Source: CAZESH01 sp964514665 (GTDB lineage: Bacteria; Bacillota; Bacilli; Paenibacillales; KCTC-25726). From it: DNA of 26,149 nt. The stretch is taken from the NCBI GenBank assembly GCA_964514665.1, contig CAZESH010000022.1:1-26149 (forward strand), written 5' to 3'. Numbering within the stretch: the first letter of the stretch is position 1; every line of letters starts with the position of its first letter. A program made the position numbers and the translations under genes. Below, one piece after another: positions 1 to 8,182 of this stretch. A model generated the notes under the pieces. The model searched no databases. It was not told where the DNA came from and saw only the letters and a list, made by a program, of their open reading frames with translations.

Positions 1-1
1 T

Positions 2-322
2 CACAGGGTTCAGTTGGACGAACCTGTGCGGGCGAAAGTACCGTTGGAATATAGCGGTATCGCTCCGGGCGTCAAGGCAGGCGGAATATTGCAAATCGAT
101 CAGACGCATCTTGAGGTTGAAGCGCTGCCGGAAAAAGTGCCTTCCGTTATTCATGTCGAAATCGGAAAGCTGCAGATCGGCCACCATTTGTCTGCTTCGG
201 ATATTAAGCTCGACAGCTCGGTAAGAATGATATCCGATGCCGGCGAGGTGCTGGTTTCGATTGTCGCTCCACGTACGAATAAAGATGGCTCAGGCGATGA
301 ATCGGCTGAAAATGCCGGATAA
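2..322 (+). CDS. rplY: 50S ribosomal protein L25/general stress protein Ctc (C-terminal part)
   Basis: This is the 3' part of a gene whose start lies left of the window; the reading frame is already open from base 2 (HRVQLDEPVRAKVPLEYSG...) and stops at TAA 320-322. The visible 106 residues match the C-terminal TL5-type beta domain of L25/Ctc, with the typical LDEPVRAKVPLEY opening, a central GI/GG turn and an acidic tail ending SGDESAENAG. L25 binds 5S rRNA in the large ribosomal subunit, and in Bacilli Ctc is a stress-induced form. The 5S-binding N-terminal domain is outside the window, so I cannot tell long from short forms. A TTG codon at 14 is internal and is not a likely start. The gene is followed by a hairpin terminator shared with the convergent ugd gene. 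Confidence 0.88.
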   Translation, partial: HRVQLDEPVRAKVPLEYSGIAPGVKAGGILQIDQTHLEVEALPEKVPSVIHVEIGKLQIGHHLSASDIKLDSSVRMISDAGEVLVSIVAPRTNKDGSGDESAENAG

Positions 323-350
323 AAGAGGGATTTCTAGTTCGCATAAAGGG

Positions 351-375
351 AAGCTGCTCACAGAGCAGCTTTTTT
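351..375 (+). terminator. Rho-independent terminator after rplY/ctc
   Basis: A perfect 9-bp stem AAGCTGCTC / GAGCAGCTT with a 3-nt loop is followed by a run of six T. It overlaps the last codons and stop (TGA, 358-360 on the minus strand) of the convergent ugd gene, so the two genes end tail to tail on the same hairpin. On the minus strand there is no good U-run, so termination of ugd here is less certain. Confidence 0.85.
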
Positions 376-1761
376 CAATAATCCAGAATTTGTAAAATCA
401 TTTTCCTCCGGAAGCATAAAGAGCGTTTCTTCATTAAATTGTTGCACAATAGCTGTCTTTCCGAGATTTGGTCTGCCGATGGAGCGGTATTTGATCGCAT
501 GGCGATTGATCAGGGGCATTATTTCATTAGTCGTAAATTGATTTCTGCCGTCAAAGATCAAGCCGTTTTTAATTTTTCGGCATATCCGCTCCCAGTTCAA
601 TTGACGGAATTGCGGCCAATCCGTGAGCAGAACAACGGCTTCGCAGCCTTCTATTGCTTGATAAGGGTCCTGAAAGCACGATACATTCTGAACCGGAAAA
701 TGTTGAACCCACGGATCATAGGCATGCAGTTCGACGCCTTGTTCCAAAAGAAGGGAGCTTACGGCAAGCGCCGGAGATTCACGGATATCATCGGTAAAAG
801 GCTTAAAGGCCAAACCCAAGAGCAGAATTCTTCTTTTTCGCAGGCTGCCGAAATGCTGCTTGCATGCCTCGACAATCAATTCGGGGCGCTGCGCGTTAAT
901 TTCTTCTACAGCGTACAACAGCGGCATCGGGATATGATGGATGGCGGCAAAATGCTGCATCGCCCGAATATCTTTGGGAAAGCATGAACCGCCATATCCG
1001 ATTCCGGCTTTGAGAAACGCTGATCCGATGCGTTTATCCATACCGATTCCTTCGGAGATTTGTTCGATGTCGGCGCCAAGCTTTTCGCTCAGGTCGGACA
1101 GCATATTGATGAAGGAAATTTTCAATGCCAAAAACGCATTGGAAGCATATTTAATCAGTTCGGCAGTGCTGCGATCATAAACTAAAAACGGCGATTGCAG
1201 GCCAAAGTACATATTTTGCAAAAGCGATGGAGAATTTTCATTTTTACAGCCGATAATGATCCTGTCAGGATTGAAAAAGTCATTCACCGCCGATCCTTGC
1301 CGCAAAAATTCCGGATTGTGAACAACATCCAAGATCAGGCTGTCGATTTTTCGAGAGACCAAGCTCTGTTCAATCTGATCGCATGTGCCCGGAGGAACCG
1401 TACTTTTAACAATGATCGTTTTTTTCTCCATGGTATTGGAGGCTATTTCATCCACAGCTTGCCATAAATAGCTTAAGTCAGCGTTTCCGTCCGGAGCTTG
1501 CGGGGTTCCCACCGCGATGATCAAGACATTGCTGCCGCGCACGGCAATGCCTGTATCGTGAGTAAAGCTGATATTGCTTTGGTCAAGATGATGTTGAAGC
1601 TTTTCATCCAAGCCGTTTTCACGGAAAGGGATGATTCCGCGCCTGAGTCTGTTGATTCTTTCTTCGTTTTTATCCGCACAGATTACAAGATGTCCGAGGC
1701 TGGACAAACCAACTGCAGTAACCAAACCGACATAGCCCGCTCCAATAACGGAAATTCTCAT
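358..1761 (-). CDS. ugd: UDP-glucose 6-dehydrogenase
   Basis: This 467-residue protein should oxidise UDP-glucose twice with NAD+ to give UDP-glucuronate in the cytoplasm. The N-terminal Rossmann motif GAGYVGL is at residues 7-13, the KSTVPPGT substrate loop near 119-126, and the catalytic-cysteine motif GGSCFPKD with Cys260. The C-terminal UDP-binding domain includes GLAFKPFTDDIRESP. Length and motif order are normal for the UGD/TuaD family. The start ATG has a GGGTGA ribosome site and lies one base after the stop of the upstream GT4 gene, so the two are clearly co-transcribed. In B. subtilis the homologue TuaD serves teichuronic acid made under phosphate limitation. Here the partner glycosyltransferase suggests a glucuronosyl product, possibly a glycolipid (inference). 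Confidence 0.93.
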   Translation of the reverse strand: MRISVIGAGYVGLVTAVGLSSLGHLVICADKNEERINRLRRGIIPFRENGLDEKLQHHLDQSNISFTHDTGIAVRGSNVLIIAVGTPQAPDGNADLSYLWQAVDEIASNTMEKKTIIVKSTVPPGTCDQIEQSLVSRKIDSLILDVVHNPEFLRQGSAVNDFFNPDRIIIGCKNENSPSLLQNMYFGLQSPFLVYDRSTAELIKYASNAFLALKISFINMLSDLSEKLGADIEQISEGIGMDKRIGSAFLKAGIGYGGSCFPKDIRAMQHFAAIHHIPMPLLYAVEEINAQRPELIVEACKQHFGSLRKRRILLLGLAFKPFTDDIRESPALAVSSLLLEQGVELHAYDPWVQHFPVQNVSCFQDPYQAIEGCEAVVLLTDWPQFRQLNWERICRKIKNGLIFDGRNQFTTNEIMPLINRHAIKYRSIGRPNLGKTAIVQQFNEETLFMLPEENDFTNSGLLKKAAL

Positions 1762-1762
1762 A

Positions 1763-2929
1763 TCAGCACTTCACCCTTTCATTATAGATCATGACCGATG
1801 AATTCTTGTCTGCAAGCTTTTCATATTGATTTACCAGGTGGTCAAGCGTGCTGTTCCAGGACCTGGAGATCGCCAACTTCCGGGATTCCTTTGCATATTC
1901 AACCCTATGCTGCGGTTGATTCAGCAAATCAACAATGGCTTGCTTCATATCCACGCCGCTTCTGGGGGGAAATAACAGACCGTTGCCTTCGTGAACGACC
2001 AATTCCTTAACGCCTCCGGCGTCTGCAGCCACAATCGGAAGAGCCGAAGCCATCGCTTCCAACACGACGTTGCCGAATGTTTCTGTAGAAGAGGGGAAAA
2101 CAAACAAATCGGCAGCTGCATATAAGACTGCCAATTCTTTGTCGGATTTCCAACCGGTGAAGGTGACGCTGCCGACCGTGCGTTTTTCCATTTCTTTTCT
2201 GTAAGGGCCTTCGCCTACGATTAACCAGTGAACTTTTTCGCGAATTTCTGGCGGAATCCATTCCATCGTTTCAAGCAGCACATCAAGATCTTTTTCGGGC
2301 GCAAGACGACCGGCGTAGAGCAGAATATACTGCTCTTTGATTCCGTATTGTTCCCGGACGTTCGCAATCGTTTGATTGGGATGGAACAAATTGCAATCCA
2401 CTCCGCGGCTCCAGATTTCTACGTTTTGAAAGCCTTTCTCTTGCAGCTTCGTTTGAACTTCGGAGGACGGAACCAAGATCGAGTCACAGCTTTGATGAAA
2501 CCATTTCATGTAGTTCCATAGTGGAGTGGACAGAAATTGCAGATTATAATATTCCAAGTATTGATCGAAATGGGTGTGGTAGGAGGCGACGTGGGGAATT
2601 CCATATTTTCTTGCGTACAGTAAGCCGCTGAGACCGATGTTAAAGGGCGTGGCAATATGGATAAGGTCCGGTTTAAAGGCTTGCAGCTGTCGGCGAATTG
2701 TAAAATAATTGGGAAGGGCAATGCGGCACTCTGGATACATGCGAAAAGGAAAGCTTGCAATCGCCTGCAAATTTTGCTCTAGAGTTTGCTTTTGATTGTC
2801 AGCATAATTCGGAACGAATAATCGAGTCTCGATGTTCCGTTTTTGCATATGCCGCACAAGCCGCTGAAGCGTTAAAGAAACACCGTTGGTTTGAGGAACA
2901 TACGTGTCGGTAAATAACGCAATGCGCAT
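1763..2929 (-). CDS. GT4-family glycosyltransferase (lipid or polysaccharide)
   Basis: This 388-residue GT-B fold enzyme has the N-terminal acceptor-side signature FTDTYVPQTNGV, the nucleotide-sugar half starting near residue 205 (LLYAGRLAPEKDLDVL), and the EX7E donor motif in PSSTETFGNVVLEAMAS. It strongly resembles the lipid-glycosyltransferase subgroup that holds MgtA- and SqdX-type enzymes, and is a distant relative of the sqdX product in this window. No membrane segment is obvious, fitting a peripheral membrane enzyme. The start ATG is preceded by GGAGGTG seven bases upstream. It forms an operon with ugd, one base downstream, so UDP-glucuronate is a reasonable donor. UGD plus a glycosyltransferase makes glucuronosyl-diacylglycerol in some phosphate-starved bacteria. 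The acceptor here cannot be read from sequence. Confidence 0.85.
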   Translation of the reverse strand: MRIALFTDTYVPQTNGVSLTLQRLVRHMQKRNIETRLFVPNYADNQKQTLEQNLQAIASFPFRMYPECRIALPNYFTIRRQLQAFKPDLIHIATPFNIGLSGLLYARKYGIPHVASYHTHFDQYLEYYNLQFLSTPLWNYMKWFHQSCDSILVPSSEVQTKLQEKGFQNVEIWSRGVDCNLFHPNQTIANVREQYGIKEQYILLYAGRLAPEKDLDVLLETMEWIPPEIREKVHWLIVGEGPYRKEMEKRTVGSVTFTGWKSDKELAVLYAAADLFVFPSSTETFGNVVLEAMASALPIVAADAGGVKELVVHEGNGLLFPPRSGVDMKQAIVDLLNQPQHRVEYAKESRKLAISRSWNSTLDHLVNQYEKLADKNSSVMIYNERVKC

Positions 2930-2988
2930 GAAAGCACCTCCATTTTCGGTTTCTTTAGCTCAACCATATCCAAATCAAGTTATCGCTG

Positions 2989-3027
2989 CGTAAACCGGCC
3001 ATCATGACAACGTAAAATTTTGTTAAA
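2989..3027 (-). promoter_or_regulatory. Candidate PhoP-box array upstream of the GT4-ugd operon
   Basis: Read on the minus strand, hexamers TTTAAC, TTTACG and TTTACG occur at 3027-3022, 3016-3011 and 2994-2989, that is at 0, 11 and 33 bases, with one degenerate position at 22. An 11-bp period of TT(A/C/T)ACA-like hexamers is the layout of PhoP boxes in Bacilli. The region lies 60-98 bases before the start codon. The match is imperfect and the bases are AT-rich, so this is a candidate only. Confidence 0.35.
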
Positions 3028-3074
3028 ATAAAAACGGCATCCGCACATCATTTCAAAAATAGGATCTTGATGCA

Positions 3075-3103
3075 TTGACAGTCAAACTTCTACGTATTAT
3101 ATT
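3075..3103 (+). promoter_or_regulatory. Sigma-A promoter for the T-box/leuA transcript
   Basis: A perfect TTGACA -35 (3075-3080) is followed after 17 bp by TATATT (3098-3103). Transcription would start near 3110, about 15-20 bases before the first T-box stem I. Confidence 0.75.
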
Positions 3104-3124
3104 TGTATAAAATCAATACGATTT

Positions 3125-3391
3125 AAACGCGAAGAACGGGAGCACGCAATTGAATGGTCATGAACAGAGAGCTGCGGGACGGTGCGACGCAGTACATGGC
3201 GGCATTGCTACTCGCCCGGGAGCGGCAGGATGGAAATGAAGCTTCACGTACATTCTGACGATTGACCCACGTGATCGGGTTGCGGAGGGGAGGCCTTCCG
3301 CACTAAGGCGGGTTCGGCATGAACCAAGAAGAGTGGTACCGCGATGGAGCAGTCCGTCGTCTCTTTCATAACAGAGATGACGGGCTTTTTT
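3125..3391 (+). promoter_or_regulatory. T-box leader, copy 1 (leucine-type)
   Basis: A complete T-box riboswitch senses uncharged tRNA and lets transcription continue into leuA. Stem I carries the AGAGAG bulge motif (about 3164-3170) and the GGTGCGA distal loop. The specifier loop can be read between helices CGGG/CCCG and GCAAT/ATTGC, with trinucleotide CTC at 3211-3213, a leucine codon. The T-box core AGAGTGGTACCGCG lies at 3330-3343; its TGGT can pair with an ACCA tRNA end, as for tRNA-Leu. The terminator hairpin CCGTCGTCTCT / AGAGATGACGGG ends in a T-run at 3386-3391. The specifier assignment rests on hand folding. This copy has its own full terminator upstream of a second copy. Confidence 0.9.
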
Positions 3392-3425
3392 GATTTATAA
3401 GACAACTCGATTTACTTATAGTGAG

Positions 3426-3693
3426 AAACGCGAAGAACGGGAGCACGTAATGAAACGGTCATGATCAGAGAGCTGCGGGACGGTGCGACGCAGTACATGA
3501 CGGCATTGCTACTCGCCCGGGAGCGGCAGGATGGAAATGAAGCTTCACGTACATTCTGACGATTGACCCACGTGATCGGGTTGCGGAGGGGAGGCCTTCC
3601 GCACTAAGGCGGGTTCGGCATGAACCAAGAAGAGTGGTACCGCGATGGAGCAGTCCGTCGTCTCTTTCATAACAGAGATGACGGGCTTTTTTT
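3426..3693 (+). promoter_or_regulatory. T-box leader, copy 2 (leucine-type)
   Basis: This is a second full T-box, 301 bases downstream of the first and nearly identical to it: I count six substitutions in about 266 bases, all in the upper part of stem I. They keep pairing: GCAAT becomes GTAAT opposite ATTGC, and GTCATG pairs with CATGGC in copy 1 and CATGAC in copy 2. The CTC specifier (3512-3514), T-box core AGAGTGGTACCGCG (3631-3644) and terminator are unchanged. The terminator T-run is followed by the leuA ribosome site. No clear promoter was found between the copies, so both probably act in series on one transcript. Confidence 0.9.
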
Positions 3694-3723
3694 ATTTTTT
3701 ATAAAACCAAAGGAGGAGTTTAG

Positions 3724-5271
3724 ATGACAAACCGAAGGATAACGATTTTCGACACCACCCTGCGGGATGGCGAGCAATCGCCGGGAGCCTCTTTGTTTCC
3801 CGAGGAAAAGATCAGGATTGCCAAGCAATTGGCGAAATTGGGAGTGGATGTGATTGAACCCGGTTTTCCGGCATCCAGTCCGGGAGATTTTCATGCGGTA
3901 CAGCAAATTTCCAGAATGCTTCAGCAGACAGAAATTTGCGGCTTTGCAAGGGCCGTCAAAGCGGATATCGATGCTGCGGTAAAAGCGACGCAGGACGCCG
4001 GGCGAAGAAGGCTCCATTTGTTTATTTCTTCTTCGCAAATTCATTTGGATTTTCAATTGAAAAAAACAAGAGAACAGGTGCTGCAAATTGCCAAAGAAAT
4101 GGTGGCCTACGCAAAACAGTTTGAAAGCAATATCGAATTTTCACCGATGGACGCTACCCGTTCCGGTGAAGAATTTCTTCTGGAGCTGATTGAAGCTGCA
4201 ATTGTGGAGGGTGCGACCATGATCAATATTCCCGATACGATGGGATATGCGCTTCCGGAGGAATACGGGGCATTGTTCCGCAAAGTGATCAGCGGTGTGC
4301 GCGGAGCAGAGCGGGCAGCCTTCAGCGCCCACTGTCATAACGATCTCGGCATGGCGGTGGCGAACAGTCTGGCGGCATTGCAGGCAGGCGCCAGTCAAGT
4401 GGAGGTTACGGTGAACGGCATTGGGGAAAGAGCCGGAAATTGTTCGCTGGAGGAGCTTGTAATGGCGATCCAAACGAGACATAATTCACTATCGATGACG
4501 ACAGGCATAAGGCAGCAGCAAATCTACGATACTTCGCGTTTGGTCAGTCATTTGATGAACTACCCGATCTCGTATAACAAACCGATCGTGGGCAGAAATG
4601 CCTTTCAGCATGAATCTGGAATCCATCAGGACGGTTTGCTTAAAAATCGCAATACGTATGAAATCATGGATCCGGAAAAAATGGGAATACCCCGCAGCAT
4701 GATCGTACTGGGCAAGCACTCCGGTCGACATGCATTAAAGCATCGGATCGCACAATACGGAATTGAATTGAATGATGAACAGCTGCAGCATTTTTCGCGA
4801 GAATTCAAAGAGCTTGCCGACAAGACCAAGTATGTATCCGATCATGAAATGCTGGAGATTTTAGGCAGTACGGTAGAGCGGAATATAGAGCCTTACCAGT
4901 TGTCCGATTTTCAGGTCATTGAGAACGCCAACCGAAGCAGGGTTGCTTCGGCAACGATCAGAGACAATACGACGGGAATAGAAAAAACATATACAGGTGC
5001 TGGTGCGGGACCGCTGGAAGCGATTATTCATTGCATCAAACAGGCGATACCGCTGGAAATAACTTTTAACGATCTGGAAATCCATTCGCTCTCCACTCAG
5101 GAGTCGGCCAAGGGAGAAGCACGGGTATCGATTGAGGCAGACGGACAGACTTTCCGCAGCTCCGCAATCGATCGGGATATTATCCGTGCAGCAGCACTTG
5201 CCTTTATGTCCGCGTGCAACCAAGCCGTTTCTTGTGTCGGCAAGGAAAGCCCCTCAAGCAAAGAAGCCTGA
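3724..5271 (+). CDS. leuA: 2-isopropylmalate synthase
   Basis: This 515-residue enzyme condenses acetyl-CoA with 2-oxoisovalerate, the first committed step of leucine synthesis. The catalytic TIM barrel opens with IFDTTLRDGEQSPGA (residues 8-22). The metal ligands His203 and His205 sit in SAHCHNDLG, and GIGERAGNCSLEE follows near 234. The C-terminal half has the linker and the leucine-binding regulatory domain (about 385-500, with the glycine-rich GAGAGPLEA), so feedback inhibition is expected. Length is normal. The start ATG follows an AAAGGAGGAG ribosome site. No other leucine or valine pathway gene follows, so this is a stand-alone leuA under its own tandem T-box. Homocitrate or citramalate synthase is less likely given the leucine-type leader. 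Confidence 0.93.
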   Translation: MTNRRITIFDTTLRDGEQSPGASLFPEEKIRIAKQLAKLGVDVIEPGFPASSPGDFHAVQQISRMLQQTEICGFARAVKADIDAAVKATQDAGRRRLHLFISSSQIHLDFQLKKTREQVLQIAKEMVAYAKQFESNIEFSPMDATRSGEEFLLELIEAAIVEGATMINIPDTMGYALPEEYGALFRKVISGVRGAERAAFSAHCHNDLGMAVANSLAALQAGASQVEVTVNGIGERAGNCSLEELVMAIQTRHNSLSMTTGIRQQQIYDTSRLVSHLMNYPISYNKPIVGRNAFQHESGIHQDGLLKNRNTYEIMDPEKMGIPRSMIVLGKHSGRHALKHRIAQYGIELNDEQLQHFSREFKELADKTKYVSDHEMLEILGSTVERNIEPYQLSDFQVIENANRSRVASATIRDNTTGIEKTYTGAGAGPLEAIIHCIKQAIPLEITFNDLEIHSLSTQESAKGEARVSIEADGQTFRSSAIDRDIIRAAALAFMSACNQAVSCVGKESPSSKEA

Positions 5272-5316
5272 TCGAGGCCTGGGGCCACCAGTTATGAGCT
5301 ACCTACATTCTCAATA

Positions 5317-5362
5317 GGAGGGGGCTGCCCAAGTCATTTATGACTTTTAGGGCAGCCCTCTT
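5317..5362. terminator. Convergent hairpin between leuA and the copper-binding protein gene
   Basis: Arms GAGGGGGCTGCCC (5318-5330) and GGGCAGCCCTC (5350-5360) form a strong GC-rich stem with a loop of about 19 bases. The T-run after it on the plus strand is short. It lies between two convergent genes and probably serves both, though neither side has an ideal U-tract. Confidence 0.6.
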
Positions 5363-5380
5363 GATGGACAGCACATTTAA

Positions 5381-5755
5381 TCAGCTCATGGAGAAAGCGC
5401 GGCAATCTTGGGCGCAAGTCAAACAAATCTGACTGCATCTTTGTGATTCGTGATCGGGAAATTTTGCGCATTCATTGCCGCAGATTTCACAAATTTGTGC
5501 ACAAACACTGGCCATGATTTTGGAAAAACCGCTTAAACGGGCAAGAAAACGAGCGGTTGTGGCACAGATGGAAGCACAGTCGCGCAGAAGCTGGATCTGA
5601 GTTGCTCTTGCATGAACATCGTGGCTGCCTAACAGTACCGTAATCATATGTTCACATTGGGCAGCGCAGTATTGAACCGAACCGAGGACGTTGGTCAGCA
5701 TCGCCGAATTTGCATTTGTATTCGCGTTTGCGTTTAAATTTACCATGGGAGCCAA
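5381..5755 (-). CDS. Four-helix-bundle copper-binding protein (DUF326/Csp-like)
   Basis: This cysteine-rich helical protein of 124 residues resembles the DUF326/Csp copper-storage family. Cys residues are spaced three to four apart along helices (YCAAQCEH, RDCASICATT, VCAQICEICGNECAKF, CSQICLTCAQDC), which in Csp proteins line the bundle core and bind many Cu(I) ions. No signal peptide is visible, so it would store or buffer copper in the cytoplasm. An ATG lies at 5770, but bases from there read ATGGAGGTAATCCTTTTG: the GGAGG is best used as ribosome site for the TTG at 5755, eight bases later, and nothing SD-like precedes the ATG. The N-terminus has a short Asn/Ala repeat (NANANTNANS). No copper exporter or chaperone gene is next to it. 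Confidence 0.8.
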   Translation of the reverse strand: MAPMVNLNANANTNANSAMLTNVLGSVQYCAAQCEHMITVLLGSHDVHARATQIQLLRDCASICATTARFLARLSGFSKIMASVCAQICEICGNECAKFPDHESQRCSQICLTCAQDCRAFSMS

Positions 5756-5809
5756 AAGGATTACCTCCATTTTGATTTGTTTTGTCTAGGCATTTTATGC
5801 ACGAGACAT

Positions 5810-5894
5810 TTGTAACGGAAGGGACATACGCCTATAATGGCAATTAAAGTGAGGGGGATAAAAAGTTGCGAACAGATATGAATCGCTTTATAAT
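5810..5894 (+). promoter_or_regulatory. Two successive promoter candidates for the small membrane protein gene
   Basis: Two sigma-A-like promoters both have a perfect TATAAT and exact 17-bp spacing: TTGTAA (5810-5815) with TATAAT (5833-5838), and TTGCGA (5866-5871) with TATAAT (5889-5894). The second would start transcription about 50 bases before the ATG at 5951. A TTG codon at 5866 with an upstream GAGGGGG also opens a 52-codon frame to 6024, which may be chance. Confidence 0.5.
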
Positions 5895-5950
5895 TGATTC
5901 AGTTAACAAACCTTATGACAAGTTGCCGGCAAAACGGCCAGGAGGACTTC

Positions 5951-6187
5951 ATGGATTACGAATTCATCATGTATTTCAGCGATATATGCTTTGTCATATT
6001 TTTCATTTTATATTTGCTTTTTAAAAGCCACGTCAAGTTTCTGCTCCAAGCGCCCGAGTATTCAGCAGAAGGCGATATTTCCAGACAGATCGGCAAAAAG
6101 AAAAGATGGATTCGTGTGTTCATGTGGCTTTGGATCGCCTCCTTCGTCTTAATGGCAGTCAGTCTTACATTTGGTTTGAAGCAATGA
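5951..6187 (+). CDS. Small membrane protein of unknown function
   Basis: I do not recognise this 78-residue protein. It has two hydrophobic segments (about residues 6-25, FIMYFSDICFVIFFILYLLF, and 55-73, VFMWLWIASFVLMAVSLTF) joined by a 25-30 residue basic and polar stretch with KKKRW. It is therefore probably a two-span membrane protein with both ends on the same side. The ATG at 5951 is chosen because CAGGAGGACTTC precedes it; an upstream in-frame ATA at 5894 has no ribosome site. A terminator follows. It has its own promoter and is not in an operon with its neighbours. Confidence 0.7.
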   Translation: MDYEFIMYFSDICFVIFFILYLLFKSHVKFLLQAPEYSAEGDISRQIGKKKRWIRVFMWLWIASFVLMAVSLTFGLKQ

Positions 6188-6219
6188 AACAAGTTAAGCG
6201 CTTTATGATGGAACCGGCA

Positions 6220-6257
6220 GCTTGTCGTCTCTAACCATGAGATAGCGGGCTTTTTTT
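6220..6257 (+). terminator. Terminator after the small membrane protein gene
   Basis: Arms GCTTGTCGTCTC (6220-6231) and GAGATAGCGGGC (6239-6250) pair with several G-U pairs and one mismatch, followed by seven T. The GTCGTCTCT and GCGGGCTTTTTTT elements look like the terminators of the two leuA T-boxes, but no T-box core precedes this one. Confidence 0.8.
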
Positions 6258-6340
6258 GTTTTGTTCCCTGAATTTCCAGACTGTATTTAAAGTATTGCGG
6301 GCATATATAAATCAAACAGATTAAGGAGAGATCTCAAACC

Positions 6341-7537
<1,197 letters not shown>

Positions 7538-7580
7538 GAGTCCCGTACCAATACTCGTCATAAGAAAGGGGGAATTTCAA

Positions 7581-8147
7581 ATGGAAGCAAATTTCAGCGA
7601 AAATTTATCCGCATCGGCTCAACAAGAGGCCATGGCAAGCGCTTTGGAAAGACTTCCGAAAATCATGCAGCAGTATGACAAATTGGAAAAAGGCCTGGAT
7701 TTTATCACAGCTGTGCTCAATGACAAGCAATCCATGCAGTATTTAATGAACAGCTTCGAGAAGGATTTGCCCGAGGTGAATTTTAATCAAGAAACCGTGC
7801 ATTCGATTGCAACCTTGATCAACAAACTGCCCAAATTTGCCAAGTATGCGGAATCTGCGGAAAGGCTGGTGGATTTCGGGCAAGCGGTCTTATCCGACAA
7901 GCAATCGATGGAATATCTGGTCGAGGGAATGGACAGTCTGACGGCTCCCATTTACGGCATGGCCCAAGAATGCACAAGCGTTTTGGAGGAAGCCAAAAAA
8001 AAGGCCCGCAAAGACGATTCGCCGATAGGGATTTTCACACTCCTCAGAATGCTCAAAGATCCTACCGTTCAATCCGGTTTGCAATTTATGAGAGCCGTTC
8101 TTGACGTTATTGAAACCCGTAAAAGAAATCCGGAACCTGAGCACTAG
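7581..8147 (+). CDS. DUF1641 family protein
   Basis: This 188-residue, mostly helical, soluble protein matches the DUF1641 family, which is often encoded beside sulfide:quinone oxidoreductase or formate dehydrogenase genes in Bacilli. It contains an internal repeat: FITAVLNDKQSMQYLMNSF (about residues 41-59) and LVDFGQAVLSDKQSMEYLVEGM (about 93-114), each after an LPK-containing helix. The C-terminus has GIFTLLRMLKDPTVQSGLQF, typical of the family. No cysteine cluster or membrane segment points to catalysis: a role as accessory or membrane-association factor for SQR is an inference from its place between sqr and the dioxygenase. The start follows AAAGGGGG. Confidence 0.82.
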   Translation: MEANFSENLSASAQQEAMASALERLPKIMQQYDKLEKGLDFITAVLNDKQSMQYLMNSFEKDLPEVNFNQETVHSIATLINKLPKFAKYAESAERLVDFGQAVLSDKQSMEYLVEGMDSLTAPIYGMAQECTSVLEEAKKKARKDDSPIGIFTLLRMLKDPTVQSGLQFMRAVLDVIETRKRNPEPEH

Positions 8148-8182
8148 AAAAACAAATCGATAACTTACAGGAGGATCAACCA

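Noticed and set aside
439..987. Long plus-strand frame opposite ugd
   Set aside because: Antisense shadow of a well-conserved enzyme gene; no ribosome site or recognisable protein.
3125..3693. Tandem repeat as a mobile element or CRISPR-like array
   Set aside because: The two 267-base units are complete T-box leaders with the T-box core and terminators, not spacers or transposon ends.
5866..6024. 52-codon frame with TTG start and GAGGGGG ribosome site
   Set aside because: It overlaps a promoter and the small membrane protein gene in another frame, and its second half is the shadow of that gene's membrane segment; kept only as a remark.
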